In this document: positions 42,638 to 51,733 of the stretch, one piece after another | Numbering within the stretch: the first letter of the stretch is position 1 | How the letters are laid out: each line of letters opens with the position of its first letter | Assembly (NCBI RefSeq): GCF_048270095.1 | Contig: NZ_JBLWTL010000009.1 | Span: 1 to 64,000 of the forward strand | From: Maricaulis sp048270095 | GTDB lineage: Bacteria > Pseudomonadota > Alphaproteobacteria > Caulobacterales > Maricaulaceae | Length of the DNA stretch: 64,000 bases | Reading direction: 5' to 3' | Translations under genes and position numbers: made by a program | Notes under the pieces: generated by a model | What the model saw: the letters and a program-made list of their open reading frames with translations, nothing else | Told to the model about the DNA's origin: nothing | The model's database searches: none

Positions 42638-44031
42638 GGGCCGCGCACCGCGAAGGTGCGGCCGGGATAGCGCTGAATGTTGAAGAACAGGGTTGAACCA
42701 TCGGGACTGAAACATGGACCGGTAATCTCACTCTTATTGCCGTCCGGGCCGGAGGCTGCGTTGCGGCCAATCGTATACATCTGACCGGCAGGCGTCACGC
42801 CGCGGATGTATTGGTCGTCACTGCCGTCTTCCAGCACGATCAGATCGCCCCAGGGTGCGACGCAGACATTGTCGCATTTCTCCATGATTTGCGGGTCATC
42901 GCTTTCGACGAAAAGTTGCAGGCGTGCGGGGTGGGCGCTCTCGCCGGGCTGGCCTTCAAGCGGGCTGGGCTGGTAGCGCCAGATCTGGCCGATATGGGCC
43001 GGTCCGCCATCAGTGCTGGTGAAATAGCATTCGCCATCGCCCCAATACAGGCCCTCGCAACGGCTGAAGTGGGCTGCGCCGGCGGCAACGGCGCGGATCC
43101 ACAGATCGGCATTGGGTGATTCGACATCGTCGAGATCAACCCATTCAACCTCAATCCAGTCGCCTACAGCCACATCCGGGCCGGACTCGGCCCAGTTGCG
43201 AACATCGAGCCCGGGGCGGCCGCGGACCGCCAGCGCCTGCAGCCGGCCGCCCTGGCTCAGCTCGCCGGGGACATCCGGCAGGAAGCGGTAGAAGCAGGAC
43301 CCGTCATATTCGTCTTCGGTCTCATAGACGACACCGGTATCGGGATCGATCGCCACGGCCTCATGGCGAAAACGGCCCATTGCCTTGAGCGGGACGGGGG
43401 CGACCAAACCTGTTGCGGACGCGGGGACTTCAAAACAATAGCCGTGTTCGACCCGGGCAGCATCGCCGATTCCGACCGTGGTCTCCTCGCAGGTGATCCA
43501 GCTGCCCCAGGGTGTCACCCCACCGGCGCAATTATTATAGGTCCCGACCAGGGAGAGATATTCTTCCTCGACGGCCAGTGTCTGCGGATCGAGCACGAGG
43601 TGGCTGGTGCCACCCAGATTGGGCAAGCCATCGGCGGTCCAGTCATGAACACGCGTGCGATCAATCCGGTCAAGGCGCTCATTGACCGGGCCGAACGGGG
43701 AGACCTCGACCTGTCCCGGGTTGAGCTCATGATTGCGCACCAGCACGATGCGGCCGTCATCGCGGGCGAAACAACCCATGCCGTCATAATCGCCGGGGGC
43801 GAGAAGACCGTCGGTCATCTCGTCGCCGACCGTGGAGAGCACCTGATAGGAGAAGCCACGGGGCAAATCGAAGAGCTCCGCCGGATCCGCCCTGAGCGGG
43901 CCGTAGCCCGTGACCTGGTTGATATAGCCGCCAATGTCGCGTGACTGACATCCTGCCAAACTTGCCAGCCCGGTGAATGCCGCTGATGTGGCGATTGAAT
44001 TGCGCAGGAAAAGCCGGCGGGTGAGGGTCAT
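42616..44031 (-). CDS. phoX: PhoX family alkaline phosphatase (DUF839)
   Basis: A 471-residue protein with a twin-arginine-type signal (TLTRRLFLRNSIATSAAFTGLASLAGC) ending in a possible lipobox. The mature part has the PhoX marks LVRNHEL, NNCAGGVTPWGSWITCEET, RFRHEAVAIDPDTGVVYETEDEYDGSCFYRFLP and DGECYFTSTDGG, CDNVCVAPWGDLIVLEDG. PhoX enzymes are calcium/iron phosphatases for many phosphate esters. With the phytase-like gene behind it, this is an organic-phosphorus unit. Confidence 0.88.
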   Translation of the reverse strand: MTLTRRLFLRNSIATSAAFTGLASLAGCQSRDIGGYINQVTGYGPLRADPAELFDLPRGFSYQVLSTVGDEMTDGLLAPGDYDGMGCFARDDGRIVLVRNHELNPGQVEVSPFGPVNERLDRIDRTRVHDWTADGLPNLGGTSHLVLDPQTLAVEEEYLSLVGTYNNCAGGVTPWGSWITCEETTVGIGDAARVEHGYCFEVPASATGLVAPVPLKAMGRFRHEAVAIDPDTGVVYETEDEYDGSCFYRFLPDVPGELSQGGRLQALAVRGRPGLDVRNWAESGPDVAVGDWIEVEWVDLDDVESPNADLWIRAVAAGAAHFSRCEGLYWGDGECYFTSTDGGPAHIGQIWRYQPSPLEGQPGESAHPARLQLFVESDDPQIMEKCDNVCVAPWGDLIVLEDGSDDQYIRGVTPAGQMYTIGRNAASGPDGNKSEITGPCFSPDGSTLFFNIQRYPGRTFAVRGPWGDRSL

Positions 44032-44167
44032 GACGTGGCTCCGGGTCGCTCAGGAATGCTTTGCTAATACAAGCGCATCACGACGGGAAGATGACGATCA
44101 CAGCCAGATGCGGTATTATATAACCGCATTCCTAGCTGTATAAAAACGCAGCGGAAATTCGTGTGCC

Positions 44168-44196
44168 GCTTGACCGGGCGAAAATCCCGCCCTACA
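44168..44196 (+). promoter_or_regulatory. Candidate rplM-rpsI promoter
   Basis: TTGACCG, a 14-base spacer and CCTACACC match the Caulobacter housekeeping promoter form and lie 50 bases before the rplM start. Confidence 0.6.
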
Positions 44197-44246
44197 CCGC
44201 GCGCTCGAAACCAAACCCACGCCAGCAGGCATGAGGCAGGATAATT

Positions 44247-44711
44247 ATGAAAACCTTTTCCGCAAAGCCCGCGGATGTCGTCCACAAGTGGATCGTGATT
44301 GATGCGGAGGGGGTCGTTGTCGGCCGTCTTGCCGCTTTTGTTGCAACCCGTCTTCGTGGCAAGCATCGCCCGGATTTCACCCCGCACACCGATACCGGTG
44401 ACCACGTCATCATCGTCAATGCCGAGAAGTGCGTCTTCACCGGCAAGAAGCGTGAAGACAAGCGCTATTATCGCCATACCGGTCACCCGGGCGGCATCAA
44501 GGAAACGAGCCCGGCCAAACTGCTCGACGGCCGTTTTCCCGAGCGCGTTCTGCAAAATGCGATCAAGCGCATGCTTCCCAAGGATAGCCCGCTCGCGCGT
44601 CAGCAATTCTCCAAGCTGCGTGTTTATGCCGGGACCGATCACAAGCATGAGGCCCAACAGCCCGAGCTGATCGATTTCAAATCCATGAACTCCAAGAATT
44701 CGAGAGGCTGA
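44247..44711 (+). CDS. rplM: 50S ribosomal protein L13
   Basis: A 154-residue protein starting MKTFSAKPADVVHKWIVIDAEGVVVGRLA, with HRPDFTPHTDTGDHVIIVNAEK and MLPKDSPLARQQFSKLRVYAG. It is an early assembly protein of the large subunit. It is followed after one base by rpsI, the usual bacterial pair. Confidence 0.98.
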   Translation: MKTFSAKPADVVHKWIVIDAEGVVVGRLAAFVATRLRGKHRPDFTPHTDTGDHVIIVNAEKCVFTGKKREDKRYYRHTGHPGGIKETSPAKLLDGRFPERVLQNAIKRMLPKDSPLARQQFSKLRVYAGTDHKHEAQQPELIDFKSMNSKNSRG

Positions 44712-44712
44712 T

Positions 44713-45207
44713 ATGTCTGAAGAAGCCCGCTCGCTCGACGACCTGAAGGTCGTCATGAAAGCAGCCGATGCCGTCCAGGTTGAAGCTGAAACCGCTCCTG
44801 TCGAACCCCAGATCGACGCCCTCGGCCGTGCCTACGCGACCGGCAAGCGCAAGAACGCGATTGCCCGTGTGTGGATCAAGCGCGGTTCCGGCAAGATCAC
44901 GGTCAATGGCCGCGACCAGGAAACCTATTTTGCCCGTCCGGTTCTGCGCATGTTGCTGCAGCAGCCGCTGGAATGTGCCGAACGCGTCAATGAGTTTGAC
45001 GTTATCGCCACCGTCAAGGGCGGCGGTTTGTCCGGCCAGGCCGGTGCCGTGCGTCACGGTATCTCCAAGGCGCTGACCGCCTTTGAACCCGGCCTGCGTG
45101 GCGTCCTGAAAGCCGGTGGCTTCATGACCCGTGACAGCCGCGTCGTCGAGCGCAAGAAATACGGCCGCGCGAAAGCCCGTCGTAGCTTCCAGTTCTCGAA
45201 GCGCTAA
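44713..45207 (+). CDS. rpsI: 30S ribosomal protein S9
   Basis: A 164-residue protein. The S9 domain begins near residue 35 (GRAYATGKRKNAIARVWIKRGSGKITVNGR) and ends with the usual basic tail RDSRVVERKKYGRAKARRSFQFSKR, which reaches the decoding site. The N-terminal extension of about 35 residues is common in alphaproteobacterial S9. Confidence 0.98.
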   Translation: MSEEARSLDDLKVVMKAADAVQVEAETAPVEPQIDALGRAYATGKRKNAIARVWIKRGSGKITVNGRDQETYFARPVLRMLLQQPLECAERVNEFDVIATVKGGGLSGQAGAVRHGISKALTAFEPGLRGVLKAGGFMTRDSRVVERKKYGRAKARRSFQFSKR

Positions 45208-45237
45208 TCGGTCACCCGATTATCGGCTACAAGAATT

Positions 45238-45271
45238 ACGGGCGGTTCCTTATGGGAGCCGCCCGTTTTTT
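45238..45271 (+). terminator. Rho-independent terminator of rplM-rpsI
   Basis: ACGGGCGGTTCC and GGAGCCGCCCGT (one G-T) form a strong stem with a short loop, followed by TTTTTT. Confidence 0.92.
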
Positions 45272-45327
45272 GTTTGTGGTCCGGGCCGGGGTCCGACCAG
45301 ACAGGGCCGGTCTGGCCCCGACGGAGA

Positions 45328-47343
45328 TCAGGATGAGGCGCTGGGTGTCTTGGTCCGGGCTTTGACGGGCCTCTTGGTCGCCGGCTTGCGCTTGGCTGAG
45401 GGTTTGGCTTTTGCAGCGGATTTGGCTTTTGCAGCCGGTTTCGGCTTCGCGGGTGTCGGTTCCGGCGCCGCTCCCTCAGTCCTTACCTCGTCCTTCGCAT
45501 CGCTCCTGACCATTACATTATTGCCGGGCGCGTCCCGGATGACCGCTAGCTTGCCACTCCCTGGCTGTCGGGCTGCCACATCCTTGCCGGAGCGCTCGTA
45601 CAGCCAGTCGCGCCAGTCGAGCCACCAGGAGCCGGGGGTTTCTGTCGCGCCATCGAGCCATTGCTCGACCGTGTCGGGCAGGGCCTCATTGCTCCAGTAT
45701 TGATACTTGTGCGCGTCGGGATGATTGATCACGCCGGCGATATGACCGGATCCGGCCATCATGTAGCGCACCGGGCCACCGAAGAGCTTGGCGCCGCGAT
45801 AGACCGACGGGTAGGGCGCGATATGGTCGTCGCGAGAGGCTTGCATATAGACCGGCGTCTGGACCGAGCCGAGTGCGAGCTTGACGCCGTTGAAATCCAG
45901 CTCGCCCTTGGCCAGCTTGTTGTCGCGATACATGTTCTTGAGATACCAGAGATGCAACGCCTTGGGCATGCGGGTCTGGTCGGCATTCCAGAACAGGAGG
46001 TCGAAGGCCTGCGGCTGGCGACCGAGCAGGTAATTATTGACGACGAAGGACCAGACCAGATCATTTGATCGCAGCAGGTTGAAGGTATCCGCCATGGTCC
46101 GTCCGTCGAGCACGCCGCCCTGGGCGTCCATCAGGCGTTCGATTTCCTCGATCCAGACATCGTCAACGAAGAGCAGGAGTTCGCCGGCCAGTTCGAAATC
46201 GGTCTGGGCCGCGAAGAAGGTCGCCGAGGCGATCCGTTCCGGCGTTCCATTCGCCTCCAGCCAGGCCAGGGTCGAGGCGAGCAGGGTTCCGCCGACGCAA
46301 TAGCCCACCGTATTGACCGAGGTTTCGCCGGTTGCGTCCTCGATGGCATCAATCGCGGCCAACAGGCCTTGATGCATATAGTCCTCGAAGGTCTTGTCCT
46401 TCAATTCCTTGCCCGGATTGACCCAGGAGATGAGGAAGACGGTGAAGCCCTGCTGGGTCAGCCAGCGGATCATGGAATTCTTTTCGCGCAGGTCGAGAAT
46501 GTAGAATTTATTGATCCAGGGCGGCGCGATCAGAAGCGGGCGTGCCTTCACCGTTTCGGTGGTCGGCGCATACTGGATCAGCTCGATGATCTCGTTCTGG
46601 AACACGACCTTGCCGGGCGTGGTGGCCAGGTCGATGCCGACGCGGAACCCCTCCATATCGGTCTGGCGCAGGGCAAGACGGCCACCGCCCCCCGCCTGCA
46701 GATCCTCGACCAGGTTTTCCAGACCTTGCGTCAGATTGGCGCCATGGGTTCGCATCGTCTCGCGCAACACGTCCGGATTGGTCAGGGCAAAATTGGTCGG
46801 CGACAGGGCATCGGTCATCTGTTTGGTGAGGAATTCCACCTTGCGCTTGGTGCGTTCATCAACGCCCTCTACGCCCTGGACCAGCCCCATCATGAAATGC
46901 TGGTTCATCAGATAGGATTGCTTGATCGCGTCGAAAACCGGGTTCTCCGTCCAGTCATCACTGCGCCAGCGCTTGTCGCCCGGTTCCGGCTTGATGGTCG
47001 GTTCGACCGGCTTGTCCATCACCCGCCGCGTCGTATTACTCCACAGATCGAGATAGCCCTTGGCCAGTTCGGCCTGGGCTTTCATCATCAGATCCGGCTG
47101 GGTGACGATATGTTGCCAGACTTCCTTGAATTCCGGCGCCGAATGGAAGGGATCGGCCTGCGGCATCACCGCCTCGCCCTCGAGCGCCTTTTGCATCACA
47201 TTGGACATCAGCTTTTGCGACTGCAGCGAGGCCTGCATCAGATTGCGTGATACCGTGTCGAGCGCGTCGAGTTCTGCCGCCGTCAGATTGGCCCAGGGAT
47301 GGGTGGTATCGGCCTTGTCGTCGCTGCCGGAGCCGTGGGTCAT
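45328..47343 (-). CDS. phaC: Class I polyhydroxyalkanoate synthase PhaC
   Basis: A 671-residue protein with the lipase-like box GYCVGG (nucleophile C349), and the Asp and His in ASRDDHIAPY and SGHIAGVINHP. It also has PPWINKFYILDLREKNS and FLISWVNPG. It polymerises hydroxyacyl-CoA into PHA storage granules. After the catalytic domain a tail of about 50 residues is rich in Lys, Ala and Pro (repeats of AKAKP-like units), unlike the usual PhaC end. No phaAB or phasin gene is nearby. Confidence 0.95.
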   Translation of the reverse strand: MTHGSGSDDKADTTHPWANLTAAELDALDTVSRNLMQASLQSQKLMSNVMQKALEGEAVMPQADPFHSAPEFKEVWQHIVTQPDLMMKAQAELAKGYLDLWSNTTRRVMDKPVEPTIKPEPGDKRWRSDDWTENPVFDAIKQSYLMNQHFMMGLVQGVEGVDERTKRKVEFLTKQMTDALSPTNFALTNPDVLRETMRTHGANLTQGLENLVEDLQAGGGGRLALRQTDMEGFRVGIDLATTPGKVVFQNEIIELIQYAPTTETVKARPLLIAPPWINKFYILDLREKNSMIRWLTQQGFTVFLISWVNPGKELKDKTFEDYMHQGLLAAIDAIEDATGETSVNTVGYCVGGTLLASTLAWLEANGTPERIASATFFAAQTDFELAGELLLFVDDVWIEEIERLMDAQGGVLDGRTMADTFNLLRSNDLVWSFVVNNYLLGRQPQAFDLLFWNADQTRMPKALHLWYLKNMYRDNKLAKGELDFNGVKLALGSVQTPVYMQASRDDHIAPYPSVYRGAKLFGGPVRYMMAGSGHIAGVINHPDAHKYQYWSNEALPDTVEQWLDGATETPGSWWLDWRDWLYERSGKDVAARQPGSGKLAVIRDAPGNNVMVRSDAKDEVRTEGAAPEPTPAKPKPAAKAKSAAKAKPSAKRKPATKRPVKARTKTPSASS

Positions 47344-47426
47344 GCCGATTCCTTGTGTTCGAGTGGTGACTCAGGAGATGATGAGCGTATAGAAAGCCAT
47401 ACACGCGTCCAGCGTCAGGAGATAGC

Positions 47427-47765
47427 ATGACTTCGCCCCTTCGCTTGGCGGTTTTGCCGGTTGTGACAGTGTGCCTCCTACTGGGGGCCTGTTCGAGCTT
47501 CGAGCCGCTGGCCGACCAGAGTTCGACGCCGGACTGGGTGCGCGATCGGCTGGTGCATGATGTCGAGGGCCGCAAGGCACCGCCGGCGGTGGCTGCCGAC
47601 AGCATGGCGGTCCGGGGCGCCGACCAGCTCGACCAGGCGGCCGCCGAAGTGTTGCGCCGTCGCGCGCAGCAGGCCGCCGAGATCGCTGTGATCGAGGCCG
47701 AGGGACGCCGCGCCGTTGATGATTTTGTCGCCGAGGGCCGCACCCGCACCACGCCGCCGCAATAA
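47427..47765 (+). CDS. Small hypothetical lipoprotein
   Basis: A 112-residue protein with a lipoprotein signal ending LLLGAC (Cys22), CAGGAG upstream, and a charged helical mature part (DQLDQAAAEVLRRRAQQAAEIAVIEAEGRRAVDDFV). I recognise no family. It is divergent from phaC and 66 bases upstream of glpX. Confidence 0.68.
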   Translation: MTSPLRLAVLPVVTVCLLLGACSSFEPLADQSSTPDWVRDRLVHDVEGRKAPPAVAADSMAVRGADQLDQAAAEVLRRRAQQAAEIAVIEAEGRRAVDDFVAEGRTRTTPPQ

Positions 47766-47830
47766 TCCAGTTTCCAGTCTGTAGACCATCCATGCGCCGC
47801 GACGAGCCGGCGCCCCACAGGAGAATGAGC

Positions 47831-48787
47831 ATGAGTGACACGCGCGCCCTGAGCGATCTGGCCCTGATGGCGGTCAATGCCGCTGAATCGGCGGCGATTG
47901 CCGCTTCGGCCTGGATTGGCCGTGGTGAAAAGGAATCGGCGGACCAGGCTGCGGTTGATGCCTTGCGTACCGGCCTCAATGCGATGCCGATGCGCGGCCG
48001 TATCGTGATCGGTGAGGGTGAGCGCGACGAAGCACCCATGCTGTTTATTGGTGAGGAAGTCGGCACGGGGACCGGGCCGGAGATTGATATCGCCCTCGAT
48101 CCGCTCGAAGGCACGACGCTGACCGCCTGGGGCATGAATAATGCGCTCGTCGTCGTCTCATTCAGCCCGCGCGGCGGTCTGCTCAATGCGCCCGACACCT
48201 ATATGGACAAGATCGCGATCGGGCCTGGCTTGCCGGCCGGCGTCATCGATCTCGACGCGTCGCCGCAGGACAATGTCGTCAACCTGGCCCGCGCCAAGGG
48301 TGTCTCGCCGTCCGAAATCACGGTGTGTGTGCTCGAGCGCGAGCGTCATCAATACATTATCGATGGCGTCAAATCCGTTGGCGGCCGGGTGCGGCTGATC
48401 AGCGATGGCGATGTCGCCGGCATTATGGGCGCGGCTGGACTGGGCACCGGAGTCGATATGTATATCGGACGCGGCGGTGCGCCCGAGGGCGTGCTGGCCG
48501 CGTCGGCGCTGCGCTGTATCGGTGGCCAGATGCAGGCCCGCCTCTTTTTCCGCACCGATGATGAGCGTGAGCGCGCGCGCCGCATCGGCGTGACCGATCT
48601 CGACCGCAAATATGAGCTCGATGAGCTGGCGTCCGGCCAATGCCTGTTCGTGGCAGCGGGCGTGACCCAGGGAGATCTGGTTGATGCCGTGCGTCATGCC
48701 GACGGCATGGTCCACACGCATACACTGGTGCTGGATTCGGCTGACCATTCGGTGCGCCGCGTTCGCAGCGCCCGGCCAGAGGCCTGA
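47831..48787 (+). CDS. glpX: Fructose-1,6-bisphosphatase, class II (GlpX)
   Basis: A 318-residue protein. The ATG at 47831 is preferred since GGAG lies eight bases upstream; one two codons earlier is possible. It has AAESAAIAASAWIGRGEKESADQAAVDALR, VIGEGERDEAPML, DPLEGTTLTAWGMNNALVV and GRGGAPEGVLAASALRCIGG, binding metal and substrate. It hydrolyses fructose-1,6-bisphosphate in gluconeogenesis. Confidence 0.95.
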   Translation: MSDTRALSDLALMAVNAAESAAIAASAWIGRGEKESADQAAVDALRTGLNAMPMRGRIVIGEGERDEAPMLFIGEEVGTGTGPEIDIALDPLEGTTLTAWGMNNALVVVSFSPRGGLLNAPDTYMDKIAIGPGLPAGVIDLDASPQDNVVNLARAKGVSPSEITVCVLERERHQYIIDGVKSVGGRVRLISDGDVAGIMGAAGLGTGVDMYIGRGGAPEGVLAASALRCIGGQMQARLFFRTDDERERARRIGVTDLDRKYELDELASGQCLFVAAGVTQGDLVDAVRHADGMVHTHTLVLDSADHSVRRVRSARPEA

Positions 48788-48821
48788 GCAGACCTGATCG
48801 GGCCGGAGGGGTGCGGACGGT

Positions 48822-50636
48822 ATGAGCCTGGAGACTGATCCTCGCGAGGACGTGCCCGCCGCCTATCTCGGCGTTGAAAAATCACTGACCGGACGACGCT
48901 GGATTGCGCGGCCGGTCAATGAGCCCGATATCGCGGCCATCGCGCGCCAGCAGCAGATCTCTGACAGTCTGGCCCGTGTGCTGTCGGGGCGCGGCGTCGA
49001 CCCCGGCGCGGCGGCTCAATTCCTGCGTCCGCGCCTCAAGGACAGCTTCCCCGATCCGTCGGATTTCCAGGACATGGACCGCGCCGCCAGTCTCGTCTGG
49101 GACGCACTTGATGCCGGCCGGTCACTCGCCGTGTTTGCCGACTATGATGTCGATGGTGCAACCTCGTCTGCCCAGCTTCGACGCTGGCTGCGCGCAGTGG
49201 GCCATGAGGCGATGCTCTATGTTCCCGATCGTGTCGCGGAAGGCTATGGGCCCAGCGCGGCGGCGTTCGACAGTCTTCGCGGGCAGGGCGCCGAGCTGGT
49301 CATCACGCTCGATTGTGGCGCGACCTCTCATGCCCCGCTCGAGCACGCCCGCGAGATCGGTCTCGATGTCATCGTGATCGACCACCATTTGATGGACGGG
49401 GATTTGCCGCCAACGGCCGCCCTGGTCAATCCAAACAGGCCCGACGACACGTCCGGCTGCGGACATCTGGCCGCGGCCGGGGTGACCTTCATCTTTCTCG
49501 TCGCGCTGAACCGGGAAGGGCGCCGGCGTGGCCGTTTTGAAGACGCGCCTGAACCCGATCTCATGCAATGGCTTGATCTGGCAGCGCTGGGCACGATTTG
49601 CGACGTGGTCTCGCTGACCAGCATTAATCGTGCCCTGACCGCCCAGGGGCTCAAGGCGATGGGCAGCTGGCACAATCCGGGTCTGAGACAGCTCGCCCTT
49701 GTGGCCGGCATCAAGGAAGACAGCGCTACCACCTATCATGCCGGCTTTCTGCTTGGCCCGCGAATCAATGCCGGCGGCCGTGTCGGCCGTTCTGATCTGG
49801 GCGCGCGGCTGCTCGCCACCGATGACGAGGACGAGGCCGCCGGGATCGCGGCCGAACTCGATGCGCTCAATACCGAACGCCGCGCCATTGAAGCCGAAGT
49901 GATGGAAGAGGCGCTGGCGCAGATTGAACGCCAGGGCCAGGACCGTGCCATTCTCGTGGCCTCCGGCGAGGGCTGGCATGCCGGCGTGATTGGCGTCGTC
50001 GCCGGCCGGGTCAAGGAACGCTATGGTAAGCCTGTGATCATTATCGGGCTCGATACCGGCGTCTCGCCCGTCCTCGGCAAGGGATCGGGGCGTTCAGTCG
50101 CGGGCGTCAATCTCGGCGGTGCCATTTCGGCGGCGCGCCAGGCCGGCCTGCTGATTTCCGGCGGTGGCCATGCCATGGCCGGCGGTCTGACGGTCGATGC
50201 CGAACGCATTCACGAACTGGTGGCCTTTCTCGACGAGCGATTGGCTCCGGAACTGGCCGCCGCGACCGATGCGATGGCGTTGCGGCTCGACGGGCTTTTG
50301 ACCGCGGCCGGGGTCTCGCCGGAACTGGCCGGCAGTTTCCAGGCCGCCGGCCCGTTCGGACAGGGCAATTCAGAGCCCCGATTCGCGCTGTCCGACCTGC
50401 GCGTGAGTTTTTCCCAGCGCGTCGGCAAGGATCATGTCCGCTTCACCCTGACCGATAGCGGCGGCGCGACCCTGCAGGGGATTTCCTTCCGCACGGCCGA
50501 CGGACCCATCGGTGAGGCGCTGCTGGCCGCGGATGAACGCCGCTGGCATGTGGCAGGGCGTGTTAAACTTGATCAATGGAACGGCCGAAACCGGGCCCAG
50601 TTCCAGCTTGAGGACATGGCAACAGCAATTCGCTGA
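48822..50636 (+). CDS. recJ: Single-stranded-DNA exonuclease RecJ
   Basis: A 604-residue protein with the DHH phosphoesterase motifs: ADYDVDGATSSAQL (I), TLDCGATSH (II), VIDHHLMDGDLP (III) and later AALGTICDVVSL, followed by the DHHA1 domain with GRSVAGVNLGGAISAARQAGLLISGGGHAMAGGLTV and an OB-fold end. RecJ degrades single-stranded DNA 5' to 3' in recombination and mismatch repair. It starts 34 bases after glpX. Confidence 0.96.
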   Translation: MSLETDPREDVPAAYLGVEKSLTGRRWIARPVNEPDIAAIARQQQISDSLARVLSGRGVDPGAAAQFLRPRLKDSFPDPSDFQDMDRAASLVWDALDAGRSLAVFADYDVDGATSSAQLRRWLRAVGHEAMLYVPDRVAEGYGPSAAAFDSLRGQGAELVITLDCGATSHAPLEHAREIGLDVIVIDHHLMDGDLPPTAALVNPNRPDDTSGCGHLAAAGVTFIFLVALNREGRRRGRFEDAPEPDLMQWLDLAALGTICDVVSLTSINRALTAQGLKAMGSWHNPGLRQLALVAGIKEDSATTYHAGFLLGPRINAGGRVGRSDLGARLLATDDEDEAAGIAAELDALNTERRAIEAEVMEEALAQIERQGQDRAILVASGEGWHAGVIGVVAGRVKERYGKPVIIIGLDTGVSPVLGKGSGRSVAGVNLGGAISAARQAGLLISGGGHAMAGGLTVDAERIHELVAFLDERLAPELAAATDAMALRLDGLLTAAGVSPELAGSFQAAGPFGQGNSEPRFALSDLRVSFSQRVGKDHVRFTLTDSGGATLQGISFRTADGPIGEALLAADERRWHVAGRVKLDQWNGRNRAQFQLEDMATAIR

Positions 50637-50656
50637 AGTTTTTTCACATCAACGTC

Positions 50657-50685
50657 TTGCCACACGCCCCGGGCTTACGTATTAG
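50657..50685 (+). promoter_or_regulatory. Candidate promoter of tRNA-Glu
   Basis: TTGCCA, a 17-base spacer and TATTAG end 17 bases before the tRNA, as expected for a housekeeping promoter. Confidence 0.65.
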
Positions 50686-50702
50686 ACGGCCCTCATCGCG
50701 TT

Positions 50703-50777
50703 GGGCCCTTCGTCTATCGGTTAGGACGCTAGGTTTTCAACCTGGAAAGAGGGGTTCAACTCCCCTAGGGCCTACCA
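50703..50777 (+). tRNA. tRNA-Glu (anticodon TTC)
   Basis: A 75-base cloverleaf. Acceptor GGGCCCT pairs with AGGGCCT (terminal G-T), the anticodon loop TTTTCAA gives TTC, the T arm is AGGGG-TTCAACT-CCCCT, and CCA is encoded. Confidence 0.95.
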
Positions 50778-50896
50778 CGCGATCTTCCACCCGATAATGT
50801 GTGCAAAATCACCCCTTCCGGGGACCGGAATGGTGTATCGGGTACAGACATATCGGTAATGGTCTCGACGAGGCCGTCAGGCAGGGAGAGCCGGGC

Positions 50897-51421
50897 ATGG
50901 CCCATCTTTCAACCAAGACCTATGGCAATGATCGCGGACTGTCCTGCTGCTCGCGGCAATGGGCCGCCGACAGCGATTGCCACCTCCTGCACGGCTATTC
51001 CTTCGGGTTTCATTTCGTGTTCGCCGCTGAACAGCTGGATGCGCGCGGCTGGGTGCTCGATTTCGGGCGCGGCGGTTTCGGGCTGATCCGCGACTGGCTT
51101 CACGACATGTTCGACCACACCCTGCTGGTCGCGCGCGATGATCCGGAACGACCGGCGCTGGAAGCGCTCGGAACACGCGGTATTGCCCGCGTCCGGGTCG
51201 TTGAGGGGACGAGTTGCGAGCGGATGGCCGAGCTTACTTTCCGGCGTGCCGATGCGATTGTGCGTGAAGCGACGCAGGGGCGGTGCTGGGTGGAATCCGT
51301 TGAATGTTCCGAGCATGGCTCCAATAGCGCGATCTATCGCAGCCAGCCGGCGATCGAGCGGCTCGCCGAGTCGGATCGGCTCCGGCTCGCGATCGAGTCC
51401 GGGACCGACAGCGCCGATTGA
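50897..51421 (+). CDS. QueD/6-pyruvoyl-tetrahydropterin synthase-like protein with altered metal site
   Basis: A 174-residue protein from the ATG at 50897 (GGGAG upstream). It keeps the T-fold layout: the CHLLHGYSF region with C28 and H32, the FDHTLL motif (D73, H74) and late Glu residues. Canonical members bind zinc with three His. Here the first (SAAH) reads SCCS with S19, and the last (HGH) reads HGY with Y34, so at most one ligand remains. It may still be a queuosine or biopterin-pathway protein, or a diverged paralogue; function uncertain. Confidence 0.75.
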   Translation: MAHLSTKTYGNDRGLSCCSRQWAADSDCHLLHGYSFGFHFVFAAEQLDARGWVLDFGRGGFGLIRDWLHDMFDHTLLVARDDPERPALEALGTRGIARVRVVEGTSCERMAELTFRRADAIVREATQGRCWVESVECSEHGSNSAIYRSQPAIERLAESDRLRLAIESGTDSAD

Positions 51422-51733
51422 TTCGTTTCGAGGTGTGTGAACGCCGCTGACACGCTCCGGCGGCGATGCTTTGGTGCCGAATCCGTTCATTTTTTCCGTC
51501 ACAGACTCGCCTGATAGGCGAAAAGTGCAGCCGGCGAATGTCACAGAAAAGACGCATTCGGTTGCGGGTTCTGCGGGCTCAGCCCACAATATGTAGTGGG
51601 TTCGCTTATGCCATTGCCGCGCAGGGGCAAGATATTGCGGATCGTTTACGCAACCAATTGCCCGATTAGACTTCTCTTCATGAATGAATTTGTGTAAAAA
51701 CGTTCATGTAGGGTTGTTAAAGCGAGTGATGTG
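51422..51733. other. Intergenic stretch with cold-shock gene leader
   Basis: No gene is seen. The stretch holds a TCGCCT-GAT-AGGCGA hairpin (51507-51521) and, close to the cold-shock gene, CATGAATG/CGTTCATG (51679-51686 and 51701-51708) with an AT-rich loop. The second hairpin may belong to a structured 5' leader. Confidence 0.5.

Noticed and set aside
44032..44246. Pho box upstream of phoX
   Set aside because: I looked for paired CTGTCAT-like units at the right spacing and found only weak partial matches.
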